Assembly (NCBI GenBank): GCA_049296795.1
Contig: JBAQTC010000052.1
Span: forward strand, 1 to 58,405
Length of the DNA stretch: 58,405 nucleotides
Direction of reading: 5' to 3'
DNA from: CAXNKH01 sp049296795
GTDB taxonomy: Bacteria > Pseudomonadota > Gammaproteobacteria > Burkholderiales > Burkholderiaceae_C
Shown here: positions 50,571-58,405 of the stretch, piece by piece
How positions within the stretch are numbered: the first letter of the stretch is position 1
How the letters are laid out: each line of letters begins with the position of its first letter
Notes under the pieces: model-generated
What the model was told of the DNA's origin: nothing
Database searches by the model: none
The model's input: the letters and a program-made list of their open reading frames with translations, nothing else
Translations under genes and position numbers: made by a program

Positions 50571-51598
50571 CGGATTGGGTAGGCGTACATCAACCCGCCT
50601 TTATTCCACAGATTGTTAGCGCCGCGCGGCAGTTTGAGGGTCGATTTAGGACCCACGTTGCGCTCAAAAATTTCACCGTAGTTGCCGGTGGTTTTGACAG
50701 CGCGCGCCATCCATTCCCGATCCAGGCCTAAGAGCTTGCCGGTGTCCTCGCTGGTCCCCAGAATACGCTGCACCACTGGGTCGGTGCTGGTTTTCATGGC
50801 TTCAACATTGGCTTGGGTCACACCATATTCCTCGGCTTCGAGCAGGCCATAAATCACCCATTTGACGATGGCAAACCACTCGTCATCACCACGACGCACC
50901 AGCGGGCCCAGCGGCTCCTTGGAAATCAGGTCAGGCAGGATCATGTGTTCGTCCGGGTTCTTGGCTTCTTTGTTGCGGGTCGAAGCCAGTCCCGAGGCGT
51001 CGGTGGTGTAGGCCACGCAGCGACCGGAGAAATAAGCGCTGGTAGCGGCTTCGAGCTTCTCGAACACCACGGTTTTGATTTTCAGGTCATTGGACTTGGA
51101 GAAATCGGTCAGATTTTTCTCGGTGGTGGTGCCCGATTGGACGCACACGGTCTGGCCTTTGAGCTGCTTGGCACTCTTGATTTTGCTCTTGACTGGCACC
51201 ATGAAACCCTGGCCGTCGTAATAAGTGGGGGTCGTCATGTGCAGGCCGAGCGAAGCATCGCGCGACAGGGTGAACGTGGTGTTGCGCGACAGCATGTCGA
51301 TCTCACCGGACTGCAAAGCGGTAAAGCGTTGCGTGGCGTTGAGTGGAACATATTTCACTTTGTCACCATCGCCCAGCACGGCAGCAGCCACAGCACGGCA
51401 CATGTCAACGTCCAGTCCGGACCATTTGCCACTGGAGTCGGCGGCAGCGAATCCGGCCAGACCGGTGTTGACACCGCAGACCACTTGACCGCGGGCTTTC
51501 ACCGCATCAACAGTCTTACCGGCGTGGGCCGGTGCTGCCAGCAAAGCGCCTAGGGTGGCGAGAACAGCAGTGGCGAGTTTAATTTGTTTGAGTTTCAT
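50567..51598 (-). CDS. aapJ: General L-amino acid-binding periplasmic protein AapJ
   Basis: A 343-residue receptor (ATG 51598, MKLKQIK). The signal peptide ends at AHAG; TVDAVKARGQVVCGVNTGLAGFAA is the diagnostic start; RDASLGLHMTTPTYYDGQGF and VCVQSGTTTEKNL line the ligand site; EWFAIVKWVIYGLLEAEEYG is conserved in AapJ/BztA. It heads the operon aapJQMP, importing a broad range of L-amino acids. Confidence 0.93.
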   Translation of the reverse strand: MKLKQIKLATAVLATLGALLAAPAHAGKTVDAVKARGQVVCGVNTGLAGFAAADSSGKWSGLDVDMCRAVAAAVLGDGDKVKYVPLNATQRFTALQSGEIDMLSRNTTFTLSRDASLGLHMTTPTYYDGQGFMVPVKSKIKSAKQLKGQTVCVQSGTTTEKNLTDFSKSNDLKIKTVVFEKLEAATSAYFSGRCVAYTTDASGLASTRNKEAKNPDEHMILPDLISKEPLGPLVRRGDDEWFAIVKWVIYGLLEAEEYGVTQANVEAMKTSTDPVVQRILGTSEDTGKLLGLDREWMARAVKTTGNYGEIFERNVGPKSTLKLPRGANNLWNKGGLMYAYPIR

Positions 51599-51765
51599 AC
51601 AGCGGCTCCGTGAGGGATTGAAGAACAAGCTGCGCGACTATACCTGCTCCAACCGTCTGCGCCAATCGGGGCCATCCCTAGGGCGAACCCGAATGCGCTG
51701 ACTAAAAATGCAGGCTATGCTCTTGCCGGATAAATGCTCAGTCCTGTTTTCAACGGTTCTCTACC

Positions 51766-53457
51766 ATGCAAGCACATTACAAGTTCTGGCCCAAGCGGCT
51801 GCCCTATGCCATCACGATCCCCGTCACGCCTTTGTGGGACAACCTGGCCGTCAACGCGAGACGCTATCCCGACAAGGCCGCGCTGGTGTTCTTTGGGCGG
51901 GTGACGACCTACGCCCAATTGTTCGACCAGGTCGAGCGGCTCGCCGCCAAGTTGCACAGTCTGGGTGTGGCCCAGGGCGACCGCGTCATGCTCTGTATGC
52001 AAAATTGCCCGCAATTGGTGATCGCCCATTTCGCCATTCTGCGCGCCAATGCCGTGGTGGTTCCGGTCAATCCGATGAACCGCGCTGAAGAGCTCAAACA
52101 CTACATCACCGATCCTGATGCCAAGGTGGCGATCACCACAGCCGATCTGGCGGGTGAACTGGCGCAGGCCAATGACGCGCTGGCACCTGAATTTCAGTTG
52201 TCGCATTTGATCGTGACCCAGTTCACCGACGCATTTGATGCTGACGTCAGTGGCGACAATGCGCCGGTCCCGGCCTGGCGCGATTGGTTGCTGACACGCC
52301 ACAGCTTGCCTACGCTGGCGCTGGGCCAAGTCCACGACTGGACTGATGCCCTGGCTTGCACTGCGAGCGCGCCAGCGCCTGATACGGTGTCGGGCGACCT
52401 GGCCGTGTTGCCCTATACCAGTGGCACAACCGGACTGCCCAAGGGCTGCATGCACACCCATGCCAGCCTGATGCACAACGCCGTGGCCGGCAGCTTGTGG
52501 AGCAATGCCACGGCTGAAAACGTCACACTGGCTGTCGCGCCCATGTTTCACATCACCGGCATGGTCAGTTTGATGCATTCCAGTATTTACAGCGGGGCAA
52601 CCTTGGTCATCATGCCGCGCTGGGATCGCGAACTGGCCGGCCGCTTGATTTCCAGTTGGAAAGTGACGCACTGGACCAATATCCCCACCATGGTGATTGA
52701 TTTGCTGGCCAGTCCCAATTTTGCAAACTATGACCTCTCTAGCTTGGTCCATATCGGTGGTGGCGGGGCCGCCATGCCGCAGGCCGTAGCGCAGCGCCTG
52801 CTCGACGAGTTTGGTCTGCATTACATCGAGGGTTACGGCCTGACCGAAACAGCGGCACCTTCGCACTTCAATCCGCCCGACGCCCCCAAGCAGCAATGCC
52901 TGGGCATTCCCCTGGTCGGCAATATCGCCAAAGTGATTGATCCCAGCAGCTTGCAGGAAGTGGCTGTCGGCGAACAGGGCGAAATCGTCATTTCGGGCCC
53001 CGAAGTGTTTCTGGGTTACTGGAAGCGACCCGAAGCCACGGCCGAGGCTTTCATTGAAATCGACGGCAAGCGGTTTTTCCGCTCCGGCGATTTGGGGCAT
53101 GTCGACGTCGACGGTTATTTCTTCATCACCGACCGGCTCAAGCGCATGATCAATGCCTCGGGTTTCAAGGTCTGGCCAGCGGAGGTTGAGGCCTTGATGT
53201 TCAAGCACCCGGCGATTCAGGAGGCCTGCATCATTGCGACCAAAGACAGTTACCGCGGTGAGTCGGTCAAAGCCGTGGTGGTGTTGCGCTCAGCCTATCA
53301 GGGCCAGGTCAGCGAACAAGACATCATCGACTGGTGCCGCGCCCACATGGCGGTTTACAAGATGCCCAGGGTGGTTCAGTTCACTGATGCTTTGCCTAAA
53401 AGTGGCAGTGGCAAGGTGATGTGGCGGGCCTTGCAGGAAATCGAGATGGCTGCCTGA
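51766..53457 (+). CDS. Long-chain/acyl-CoA ligase (AMP-binding)
   Basis: A 563-residue adenylate-forming acyl-CoA ligase. P-loop YTSGTTGLPKGCMHTH (residues about 219-234), GYGLTETAAP, adenylate motif FFRSGDLGHVDVDGYFFITDRLKRMI, and C-terminal Lys in PKSGSGKVMWRAL. Converts a carboxylic acid to its CoA thioester with AMP release. Chain-length cannot be told; related Burkholderiales proteins are labelled long-chain fatty-acid-CoA ligases. It stands alone, divergent from the aap operon. Confidence 0.88.
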   Translation: MQAHYKFWPKRLPYAITIPVTPLWDNLAVNARRYPDKAALVFFGRVTTYAQLFDQVERLAAKLHSLGVAQGDRVMLCMQNCPQLVIAHFAILRANAVVVPVNPMNRAEELKHYITDPDAKVAITTADLAGELAQANDALAPEFQLSHLIVTQFTDAFDADVSGDNAPVPAWRDWLLTRHSLPTLALGQVHDWTDALACTASAPAPDTVSGDLAVLPYTSGTTGLPKGCMHTHASLMHNAVAGSLWSNATAENVTLAVAPMFHITGMVSLMHSSIYSGATLVIMPRWDRELAGRLISSWKVTHWTNIPTMVIDLLASPNFANYDLSSLVHIGGGGAAMPQAVAQRLLDEFGLHYIEGYGLTETAAPSHFNPPDAPKQQCLGIPLVGNIAKVIDPSSLQEVAVGEQGEIVISGPEVFLGYWKRPEATAEAFIEIDGKRFFRSGDLGHVDVDGYFFITDRLKRMINASGFKVWPAEVEALMFKHPAIQEACIIATKDSYRGESVKAVVVLRSAYQGQVSEQDIIDWCRAHMAVYKMPRVVQFTDALPKSGSGKVMWRALQEIEMAA

Positions 53458-53582
53458 AATAGGGCATGCGTCCCCAGCCGTTGCCGGCAAACTCTGCGTT
53501 AGAGCAGGACGGATGTGATTTGTTGATCAGTGGGTTTTGCCTTATATTGCGCAATTCGACAATAACTCGATCGGGGTAACGC

Positions 53583-55127
53583 GTGGAAATTGTTAAGTCC
53601 AATGCAGCTCATCTCAGTTTGGCTGACAGCGGCCTGAGTACCCGAGCGAGACTATTCGAGCAAACGTTGGAGAGTCTGAACGATGCTGTCCTGATCAAGG
53701 ATTTGAACGCTGTAGTGGTTTTTTGGAATAAGGCTGCAGCCGAGTTGTACGGGTTTACGGCCCAGGAAGCGGTAGGTCGATGTGTGCGAGAGTTGCACGC
53801 GGCTGTTCTGAGCGAAGAAGCGTATGCCGCCATGCTGGCTCAGCTTCATTCGGGCTTGCCCCAGACCTCCAACGTCGAGCGCAGAAAGAAAAACGGCCAA
53901 CTGGTTCATGTGAGGATGCAAAAGACCCCCATTTTTGATGACCAGGATGTTCTGATGGGTGAGACCACCATTGCGCGCGATGTCAGTGAAATTAAGAAAA
54001 TTGAAGAGGCCTTGAGCTTGGCAAAAGAGTCGATCAAGGACAAGCGCGACGCCAATCGCAACCTCAAACGGGAAATCAAGCTGCGCCACCAGTCGGAGTT
54101 GGCCCAATCCAACCTGAACCAAAGGCTGCAAGGCACGGTGAATAAACTCGAAACCCTGCGCAGCGACAACGACAGCATGATGCGCATGGCCGAGTTGCTG
54201 CAGTCCTGCGCTGATCTGATCGAGGGTTATGGCGTGATCGCCAACATGATGGAAGTGATGTTTCCCCAGGCCCCTGGAACACTCTACATTTACCGCGATT
54301 CACGCGATTTTCTGATGCAGTCGATTCGCTGGCTGCAAGATAGTGGGGTCGATCAGGCGCAAATCGGACACCTGAGTCCGCAGGATTGTTGGGCCTTGAG
54401 GCTGGGACATCCCCATTACGGCAACGGATCGGGCGAAATACGTTGCAAGCATGTAGCCAGCGATGTGCTGAACACGGTTTGTTTGCCGATTTATGGCGAT
54501 GGTCAGGTACTGGGGCTGATGCAGCTCGATTTCGCTGTGGAGGAAGAAACCAAGAAACGTTTGCGGGCCTTGATCAGCCGGATTGGTCCCGGACTGGCCA
54601 ATCTGAAACTGCGTGAATCGCTTCGTTCTCTGGCTTTGCGTGATGGTTTGACGGGCCTGTACAACCGACGATTTTTTGATGATGCTCTGGAGCGCACCAT
54701 CAGCATCATGGAGCGCAGCGCCAAGCCGTTTTCCATGATCATGATTGACATCGACCACTTCAAGCGCTTTAACGACAGCTATGGTCACGAGGCCGGAGAC
54801 TTTGTGCTCAGAGCCGTTGCCAAATGCATTGCCAACACGATTCGCTCTAGCGACATGGCTTGTCGTTACGGCGGCGAAGAATTGATCGTACTGTTGCCCG
54901 ACACAAATGCCGAGCAAGCGGTGCAGCGTGCTGAGGAGATCCGGACTGCGATGTGTGAACTCAGTCTCATATGTGCGGGGCAGACTCTGCCGACACCGAC
55001 GGCCTCCTTCGGGGTGGTTGGGGCCAATGGCCACAAGGCCCAAGCGGCAGAAATTCTCAAAGCGGTTGACAACGCCATGTACCTTGCCAAGGCGCAAGGC
55101 CGCGACCAAGTGTGCCTGGCCTCATGA
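53583..55127 (+). CDS. Diguanylate cyclase with PAS and GAF-like sensor domains
   Basis: A 514-residue cytoplasmic signalling protein (GTG start, 53583). PAS domain at about 25-140 (LNDAVLIKDLNAVVVFWNKAAAELYGF), a coiled coil (about 140-200), a GAF-like domain (about 205-340, with LPIYGDGQVLGLMQLDF), then GGDEF at about 350-510: RDGLTGLYNRRFFDD, DIDHFKRFND, catalytic GGEEL. The inhibitory I-site R-S-S-D is five residues before GGEEL, so product feedback is likely. Makes cyclic di-GMP from GTP; no membrane segments. Confidence 0.93.
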   Translation: MEIVKSNAAHLSLADSGLSTRARLFEQTLESLNDAVLIKDLNAVVVFWNKAAAELYGFTAQEAVGRCVRELHAAVLSEEAYAAMLAQLHSGLPQTSNVERRKKNGQLVHVRMQKTPIFDDQDVLMGETTIARDVSEIKKIEEALSLAKESIKDKRDANRNLKREIKLRHQSELAQSNLNQRLQGTVNKLETLRSDNDSMMRMAELLQSCADLIEGYGVIANMMEVMFPQAPGTLYIYRDSRDFLMQSIRWLQDSGVDQAQIGHLSPQDCWALRLGHPHYGNGSGEIRCKHVASDVLNTVCLPIYGDGQVLGLMQLDFAVEEETKKRLRALISRIGPGLANLKLRESLRSLALRDGLTGLYNRRFFDDALERTISIMERSAKPFSMIMIDIDHFKRFNDSYGHEAGDFVLRAVAKCIANTIRSSDMACRYGGEELIVLLPDTNAEQAVQRAEEIRTAMCELSLICAGQTLPTPTASFGVVGANGHKAQAAEILKAVDNAMYLAKAQGRDQVCLAS

Positions 55128-55217
55128 CGGGCGAGTAGCCCCTAGCCTGATTGAGGTACCCAACCTTTGGGGGGTAGCACAAGCCTTATAGATGTCGTGA
55201 ATTTCGAAATCCCAGTA

Positions 55218-55235
55218 GTTTGATTTAGGTCAAAC
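55218..55235. promoter_or_regulatory. FNR/ANR-like binding site
   Basis: GTTTGATTTAGGTCAAAC: arms GTTTGA and TCAAAC are perfectly inverted around a 6-nt core. The inner TTGAT-TTAG-GTCAA matches the FNR consensus TTGAT-N4-ATCAA with one mismatch. It sits about 66-83 nt upstream of the ATG at 55301, where an activator site would be expected. It suggests oxygen-limited induction of the metallo-beta-lactamase-type gene and perhaps of the copper ATPase behind it. Confidence 0.5.
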
Positions 55236-55300
55236 CGGCGCTCATTGGGATTGCACAGGCTGGGCTAAAGGATTAAGGTTCCATGCATGGGCGCAGCATC

Positions 55301-56659
55301 ATGAAAATCTCATTCTTCGGGGCAACCGGAACGGTGACCGGTTCCAAGCATCTGGTGCAGGCCGCTGGCCGCCGGGTGTTGATCGATTGCGGTCTGTTTC
55401 AGGGTTTCAAACAGTTGCGACTGCGTAATTGGGCGCCGCCACCGTTTGACCCCACGACCCTGGATGCTGTGGTCTTGACCCATGCCCATATCGACCACAG
55501 CGGCTACTTGCCTTTGTTGGCGCGCTACGGATTTCGCGGCAAGGTCTATAGCAGTCACGCCAGCCGGGATCTGTGTGGCATTTTGCTGCCTGATGCTGCG
55601 CATCTGCAGGAGGAAGAGGCTTTTTATGCCAACAAGCACCAACTCTCCAAACATAAGAAGGCCTTGCCTCTTTTCGATTCGCATGACGCGAAGGCCGCGC
55701 TCAAATTGATGCAAGGCGTGGCCTTTGGCCAGGACATCAACTTGGGCCAAGATTTATCGTTTCGGCTGGTTCCCAACGGCCACATGTTGGGTTCGGCCTG
55801 TGTGGTTCTCAAATCCGGCGGGCGAACCGCTGTTTTCTCAGGCGACTTGGGTCGCCCCAATGACCCTATTCTGCATCCCCCCGAGCCGATCAGCCACGCC
55901 GACATCCTGGTGCTGGAATCAACTTATGGCAACCGTTTGCATCCCCAGGTGGATCCTGAGCAGGCATTGGCCGAGATCATCAATCGGACTGTCCAACGCG
56001 CCGGTGTGGTGGTGATTCCTGCTTTTGCGGTCGGTCGGGCTCAGACCCTGCTCTATCACCTGCATCAGCTCAAAGAGCGCCGCGCCATTCCCGATGTGCC
56101 GGTTTATCTGAACAGTCCGATGGCACTGGATGCGACGCGCTTGTACGCCAACCATCTGCAAGACCACAAGTTGTCCAAGGCGCAGTACCAGGCCATGTGT
56201 CGCGGCGCGATCGCGATCAACACCCCCGAAGAATCACAAGCGTTGAACCGGCGGAAAGGACCGATGATCATCATCTCGGCCAGCGGCATGGCCACCGGCG
56301 GGCGCGTGCTGCACCACATCAAGCAATTCGGCCCCGACCCGCGCAACACCTTGTTGTTTGCGGGCTTTCAGGCTGGCGGTACCCGTGGCGAAACCATCAC
56401 CAGCGGCGCAGACTGCGTCAAGATTCACGGCGAATACGTCCCGATCAAGGCTGAAGTTCAAAAACTCGATGTGTTCTCATCCCACGCCGATTACGCCGAG
56501 ACCCTGGAGTGGCTGCGAAACTTCAAGGTCCCGCCCGCGCAAACCTGTCTGGTCCATGGCGAACCGGCAGCTGCCGATGCCTTACGCCTTCACATCCAGG
56601 AAACCTTGGGTTGGACCTGTCACGTGCCGGACTATCTCGAAACCTTGGCGCTGAGCTGA
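55301..56659 (+). CDS. Metallo-beta-lactamase / beta-CASP RNA-processing hydrolase
   Basis: A 452-residue zinc-dependent nuclease-type protein. HAHIDHSGYLP is the H-x-H-x-D-H zinc site; FGATGTVTGSKHLV opens the fold; HMLGSACVVL and IPAFAVGRAQTLLYHL border the beta-CASP insert; MIIISASGMATGGRVLHHIK and FSSHADYAETLEWL (final His/Asp) lead to the RNA-specificity motif region ending LVHGEPAAADALR. Family members are RNA endo/exonucleases similar to CPSF73. ATG 55301 (MKISFFGATG) preferred over 55283. Precedes the copper ATPase by 36 nt. Confidence 0.88.
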   Translation: MKISFFGATGTVTGSKHLVQAAGRRVLIDCGLFQGFKQLRLRNWAPPPFDPTTLDAVVLTHAHIDHSGYLPLLARYGFRGKVYSSHASRDLCGILLPDAAHLQEEEAFYANKHQLSKHKKALPLFDSHDAKAALKLMQGVAFGQDINLGQDLSFRLVPNGHMLGSACVVLKSGGRTAVFSGDLGRPNDPILHPPEPISHADILVLESTYGNRLHPQVDPEQALAEIINRTVQRAGVVVIPAFAVGRAQTLLYHLHQLKERRAIPDVPVYLNSPMALDATRLYANHLQDHKLSKAQYQAMCRGAIAINTPEESQALNRRKGPMIIISASGMATGGRVLHHIKQFGPDPRNTLLFAGFQAGGTRGETITSGADCVKIHGEYVPIKAEVQKLDVFSSHADYAETLEWLRNFKVPPAQTCLVHGEPAAADALRLHIQETLGWTCHVPDYLETLALS

Positions 56660-56695
56660 AGTGGATTGACAATTCAACGGGAGCGCAATCAGACC

Positions 56696-58405
56696 ATGGA
56701 CACCTCCCCTGTTCAACAGCAGGCAGCGACTGAACCGGGTTGCGCCATGTGTGCAGCATCAGAGCTCAAGGCGCCGGTGCCAACGCAGCAGGGCCAGGCC
56801 AAGGACCCGATTTGTGGCATGGTGGTTGACAAAGCCACGGCCTTGCGTTCGCAGCGCGCTGGACGCACTTACTATTTTTGCAGCATCGGTTGCCAGAGAA
56901 CGTTTGAGTCGCCGCAACAAGAGCTCAAGTCATTGCGTTCCCGGGTGGCCGTTGCGATGGGCGGGGTGCTGGCGCTGGCGCTGCTGCGTGCCGGCGCATT
57001 TTTAGGTCTGGCCACCGGCGCCACCCTCATGACCTGGGTGCCGATCGATGCCTTGCCCTGGTTTACCTGGGGCATGTGGTTGTTTTTGCTGGCCACTCCG
57101 GTGCAGTTCATCGGGGGCTGGAGTTTTTACACTGGCGCTTGGAACGCTTTGCGCCAGTGGTCCATCAATATGGACTTGCTGATTGCTCTGGGCACCAGCG
57201 TGGCCTATGCCTACAGTGTCGCTGTTTTGTTTTTTCCTTCGGTGTTGCCGGTGAAGATTGATGAACGTGAGGTTTATTTCGAAGTCTCGGCCGTCATCAT
57301 CGCTTTTGTGCTGCTGGGCAAGTACATGGAGGAAATCATTAAAAAACGTTCCTCGGCCGCGGTGCGTCAGTTACTTGATCTGAAACCAGCGAGTGCCTGG
57401 GTGGTCAGAGCAGGTCAGGAGATGGAAGTTCCGCTGGAGAGTGTGCAGCTGGGCGAGACCGTGCTGGTGCGTCCGGGCCAAAGAATTGCCGCCGATGGCG
57501 TGGTGCTTGAGGGCAACTCAGCGGTGGATGAGGCCATGCTCACAGGCGAGTCGATGCCGGTGGAAAAACAGGTGGGCTCGCCCGTGATCGGCGGTACGTT
57601 GAACTGCACCGGATCTTTTCGTTTTCAGACCACCCGGGTCGGTTCTGAGACAGCGCTGGCGCAAATCATCAAGCTGGTGGAAGAAGCACAAGCCAGCACG
57701 GCGCCGATCCAGCGTATCGCCGACCAGGTGACGCGTTACTTTGTACCGGCCGTGGTCGGCACGGCATTGCTGGCTTTTGCGCTGTGGTGGTTGGCTGGCG
57801 ATTTCCCGCAAGGTTTGCTGTCGTTCATTGCCGTGCTGATCATTGCTTGTCCCTGTGCGCTGGGCATCGCCACGCCTGCAGCCTTGATGGTCGGTGTCGG
57901 GAGTGGCGCCCAAGCCGGCATCTTGATTCGAGGCGGAGAAATTCTGGAGAAAGCCCAGGCGCTGACCACGGTGGTATTTGACAAAACCGGCACCTTGACC
58001 CAGGGTCAGCCCGATGTGACCGATGTGCTGGTGCAACCGGGTTGGAGCAAGGAGCAAGCCCTGCGTTTGGCCGCCAGTCTGGAAGCCAGGTCGGAGCACC
58101 CCTTGGCGCAGGCCATCCTGCGCGGTGCGCAGACCCTGAACATCAGACCCTTGAACGTAGAGGACTTCGACTCCGTTCCGGGGCAGGGCGTTAAAGGCCG
58201 GGTTGACGGTCAATCCGTAGTGTTGGGGAATCGACGGTTGATGAACAACGCCGGGGTATCGACTACAGAGATTCAAAGCGACATGGAGCAGTTGCAGGCT
58301 GTTGGCAAGACCGTCATGCTGCTGGCCAGTGGCACGGATTTGGTGGCCTTGATTGCATTGGCCGACACGGTCAAACCCGAAGCGGCCCAGGCCATCGCTG
58401 GTCTG
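56696..58405 (+). CDS. copA: Copper-translocating P-type ATPase with YHS N-terminus, partial (runs off window)
   Basis: The first 570 codons of a P1B-type ATPase; the frame is open to the last base. N terminus: CAMC at 16-19, then a YHS domain at about 37-70 (DPICGM, with Cys40, and YYFCSIGC, Cys62 and Cys66) instead of the HMA metal domains usual in CopA. TGES at 283-286 (actuator), CPC at 385-387 (transport site) and DKTGTLT from residue 429 (phosphorylated Asp) are intact. The P-type nucleotide domain is cut. CPC and YHS indicate Cu(I)/Ag(I) export. Start ATG 56696, downstream of the MBL gene by 36 nt; ends beyond the window. Confidence 0.92.
   Translation, partial: MDTSPVQQQAATEPGCAMCAASELKAPVPTQQGQAKDPICGMVVDKATALRSQRAGRTYYFCSIGCQRTFESPQQELKSLRSRVAVAMGGVLALALLRAGAFLGLATGATLMTWVPIDALPWFTWGMWLFLLATPVQFIGGWSFYTGAWNALRQWSINMDLLIALGTSVAYAYSVAVLFFPSVLPVKIDEREVYFEVSAVIIAFVLLGKYMEEIIKKRSSAAVRQLLDLKPASAWVVRAGQEMEVPLESVQLGETVLVRPGQRIAADGVVLEGNSAVDEAMLTGESMPVEKQVGSPVIGGTLNCTGSFRFQTTRVGSETALAQIIKLVEEAQASTAPIQRIADQVTRYFVPAVVGTALLAFALWWLAGDFPQGLLSFIAVLIIACPCALGIATPAALMVGVGSGAQAGILIRGGEILEKAQALTTVVFDKTGTLTQGQPDVTDVLVQPGWSKEQALRLAASLEARSEHPLAQAILRGAQTLNIRPLNVEDFDSVPGQGVKGRVDGQSVVLGNRRLMNNAGVSTTEIQSDMEQLQAVGKTVMLLASGTDLVALIALADTVKPEAAQAIAGL

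Noticed and set aside
51715..53208. 497-codon open frame on the minus strand opposite the acyl-CoA ligase gene
   Set aside because: Mirror of a high-G+C coding gene; the plus-strand frame has full adenylation motifs, while the opposite frame has none and is rich in Gln/His.

Overview
The window looks like chromosomal DNA of a betaproteobacterium, most likely Burkholderiales/Comamonadaceae (Rhodoferax/Polaromonas-like). This is inferred from the moderately high G+C, solitary Bug/TctC-type periplasmic binding proteins, a complete Aap-type amino-acid ABC operon, RhlE and EttA neighbours, and the many solute-binding-protein-led catabolic operons. No database search was possible; family calls rest on motifs and remembered family features.

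Layout. 1-290 is a degenerate IS21-like insertion-sequence end. 293-12750 is a catabolic island. It holds a racemase-fold protein, an NTF2-like protein, a divergent MmgE/PrpD protein, a five-gene Liv-type ABC importer, a GntR/HutC regulator, an aconitase-fold hydratase split into LeuC-like and LeuD-like subunits, a fumarate-reductase-like flavoprotein and an isocitrate-lyase/PEP-mutase-family lyase. The core 3211-12750 is one tightly coupled transcription unit. Read as a pathway it suggests import, dehydrogenation, hydration and C-C cleavage of a substituted succinate-type acid. This is the best candidate for an undescribed pathway here.

12782-22188 is mostly housekeeping: msrA, pcm, pdxH, an xdhC-mocA pair, a lipoprotein SodC, a Bug binding protein with gloA, fumC, a DUF2789 protein, an OsmC protein and a TTC38-like TPR protein. 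A 73-nt remnant of a second KDPG-aldolase-type gene lies at about 20779-20851. 22379-33976 is a sugar-acid region: dienelactone hydrolase, an enolase-superfamily gene with a large in-frame internal deletion, dgoA, dgoK, an erythronate-dehydrogenase-like SDR, an IlvD/Edd-type sugar-acid dehydratase, a cupin, a TRAP transporter, an AEC transporter and a uronate-dehydrogenase-like SDR. It reads as D-galactonate degradation through KDPGal plus a uronate-oxidising arm.

34004-37629 holds divergent rhlE and ettA, then 680 nt of noncoding DNA with two copies of a 146-nt repeat at 200-nt spacing. 38313-40578 encodes a class V aminotransferase and a P1-family peptidase. 40621-46175 is a copper-handling operon (two unknown small exported proteins, a TolC-like lipoprotein, a Tat multicopper oxidase, a cupredoxin-CusF fusion and a BNR-type protein) without an RND pump. 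46274-51598 is aapJQMP with a Bug binding protein appended. The end carries an acyl-CoA ligase, a PAS/GGDEF diguanylate cyclase, an RNA-type metallo-beta-lactamase protein preceded by an FNR/ANR-like box, and a YHS-domain copper P-type ATPase cut by the window edge.

A dispersed palindromic element of about 105 nt occurs in three full copies and one partial copy (14026, 26625, 26797 partial, 49219), always between genes, once inside the aap operon. No tRNA, rRNA, CRISPR array or intact transposase was found.
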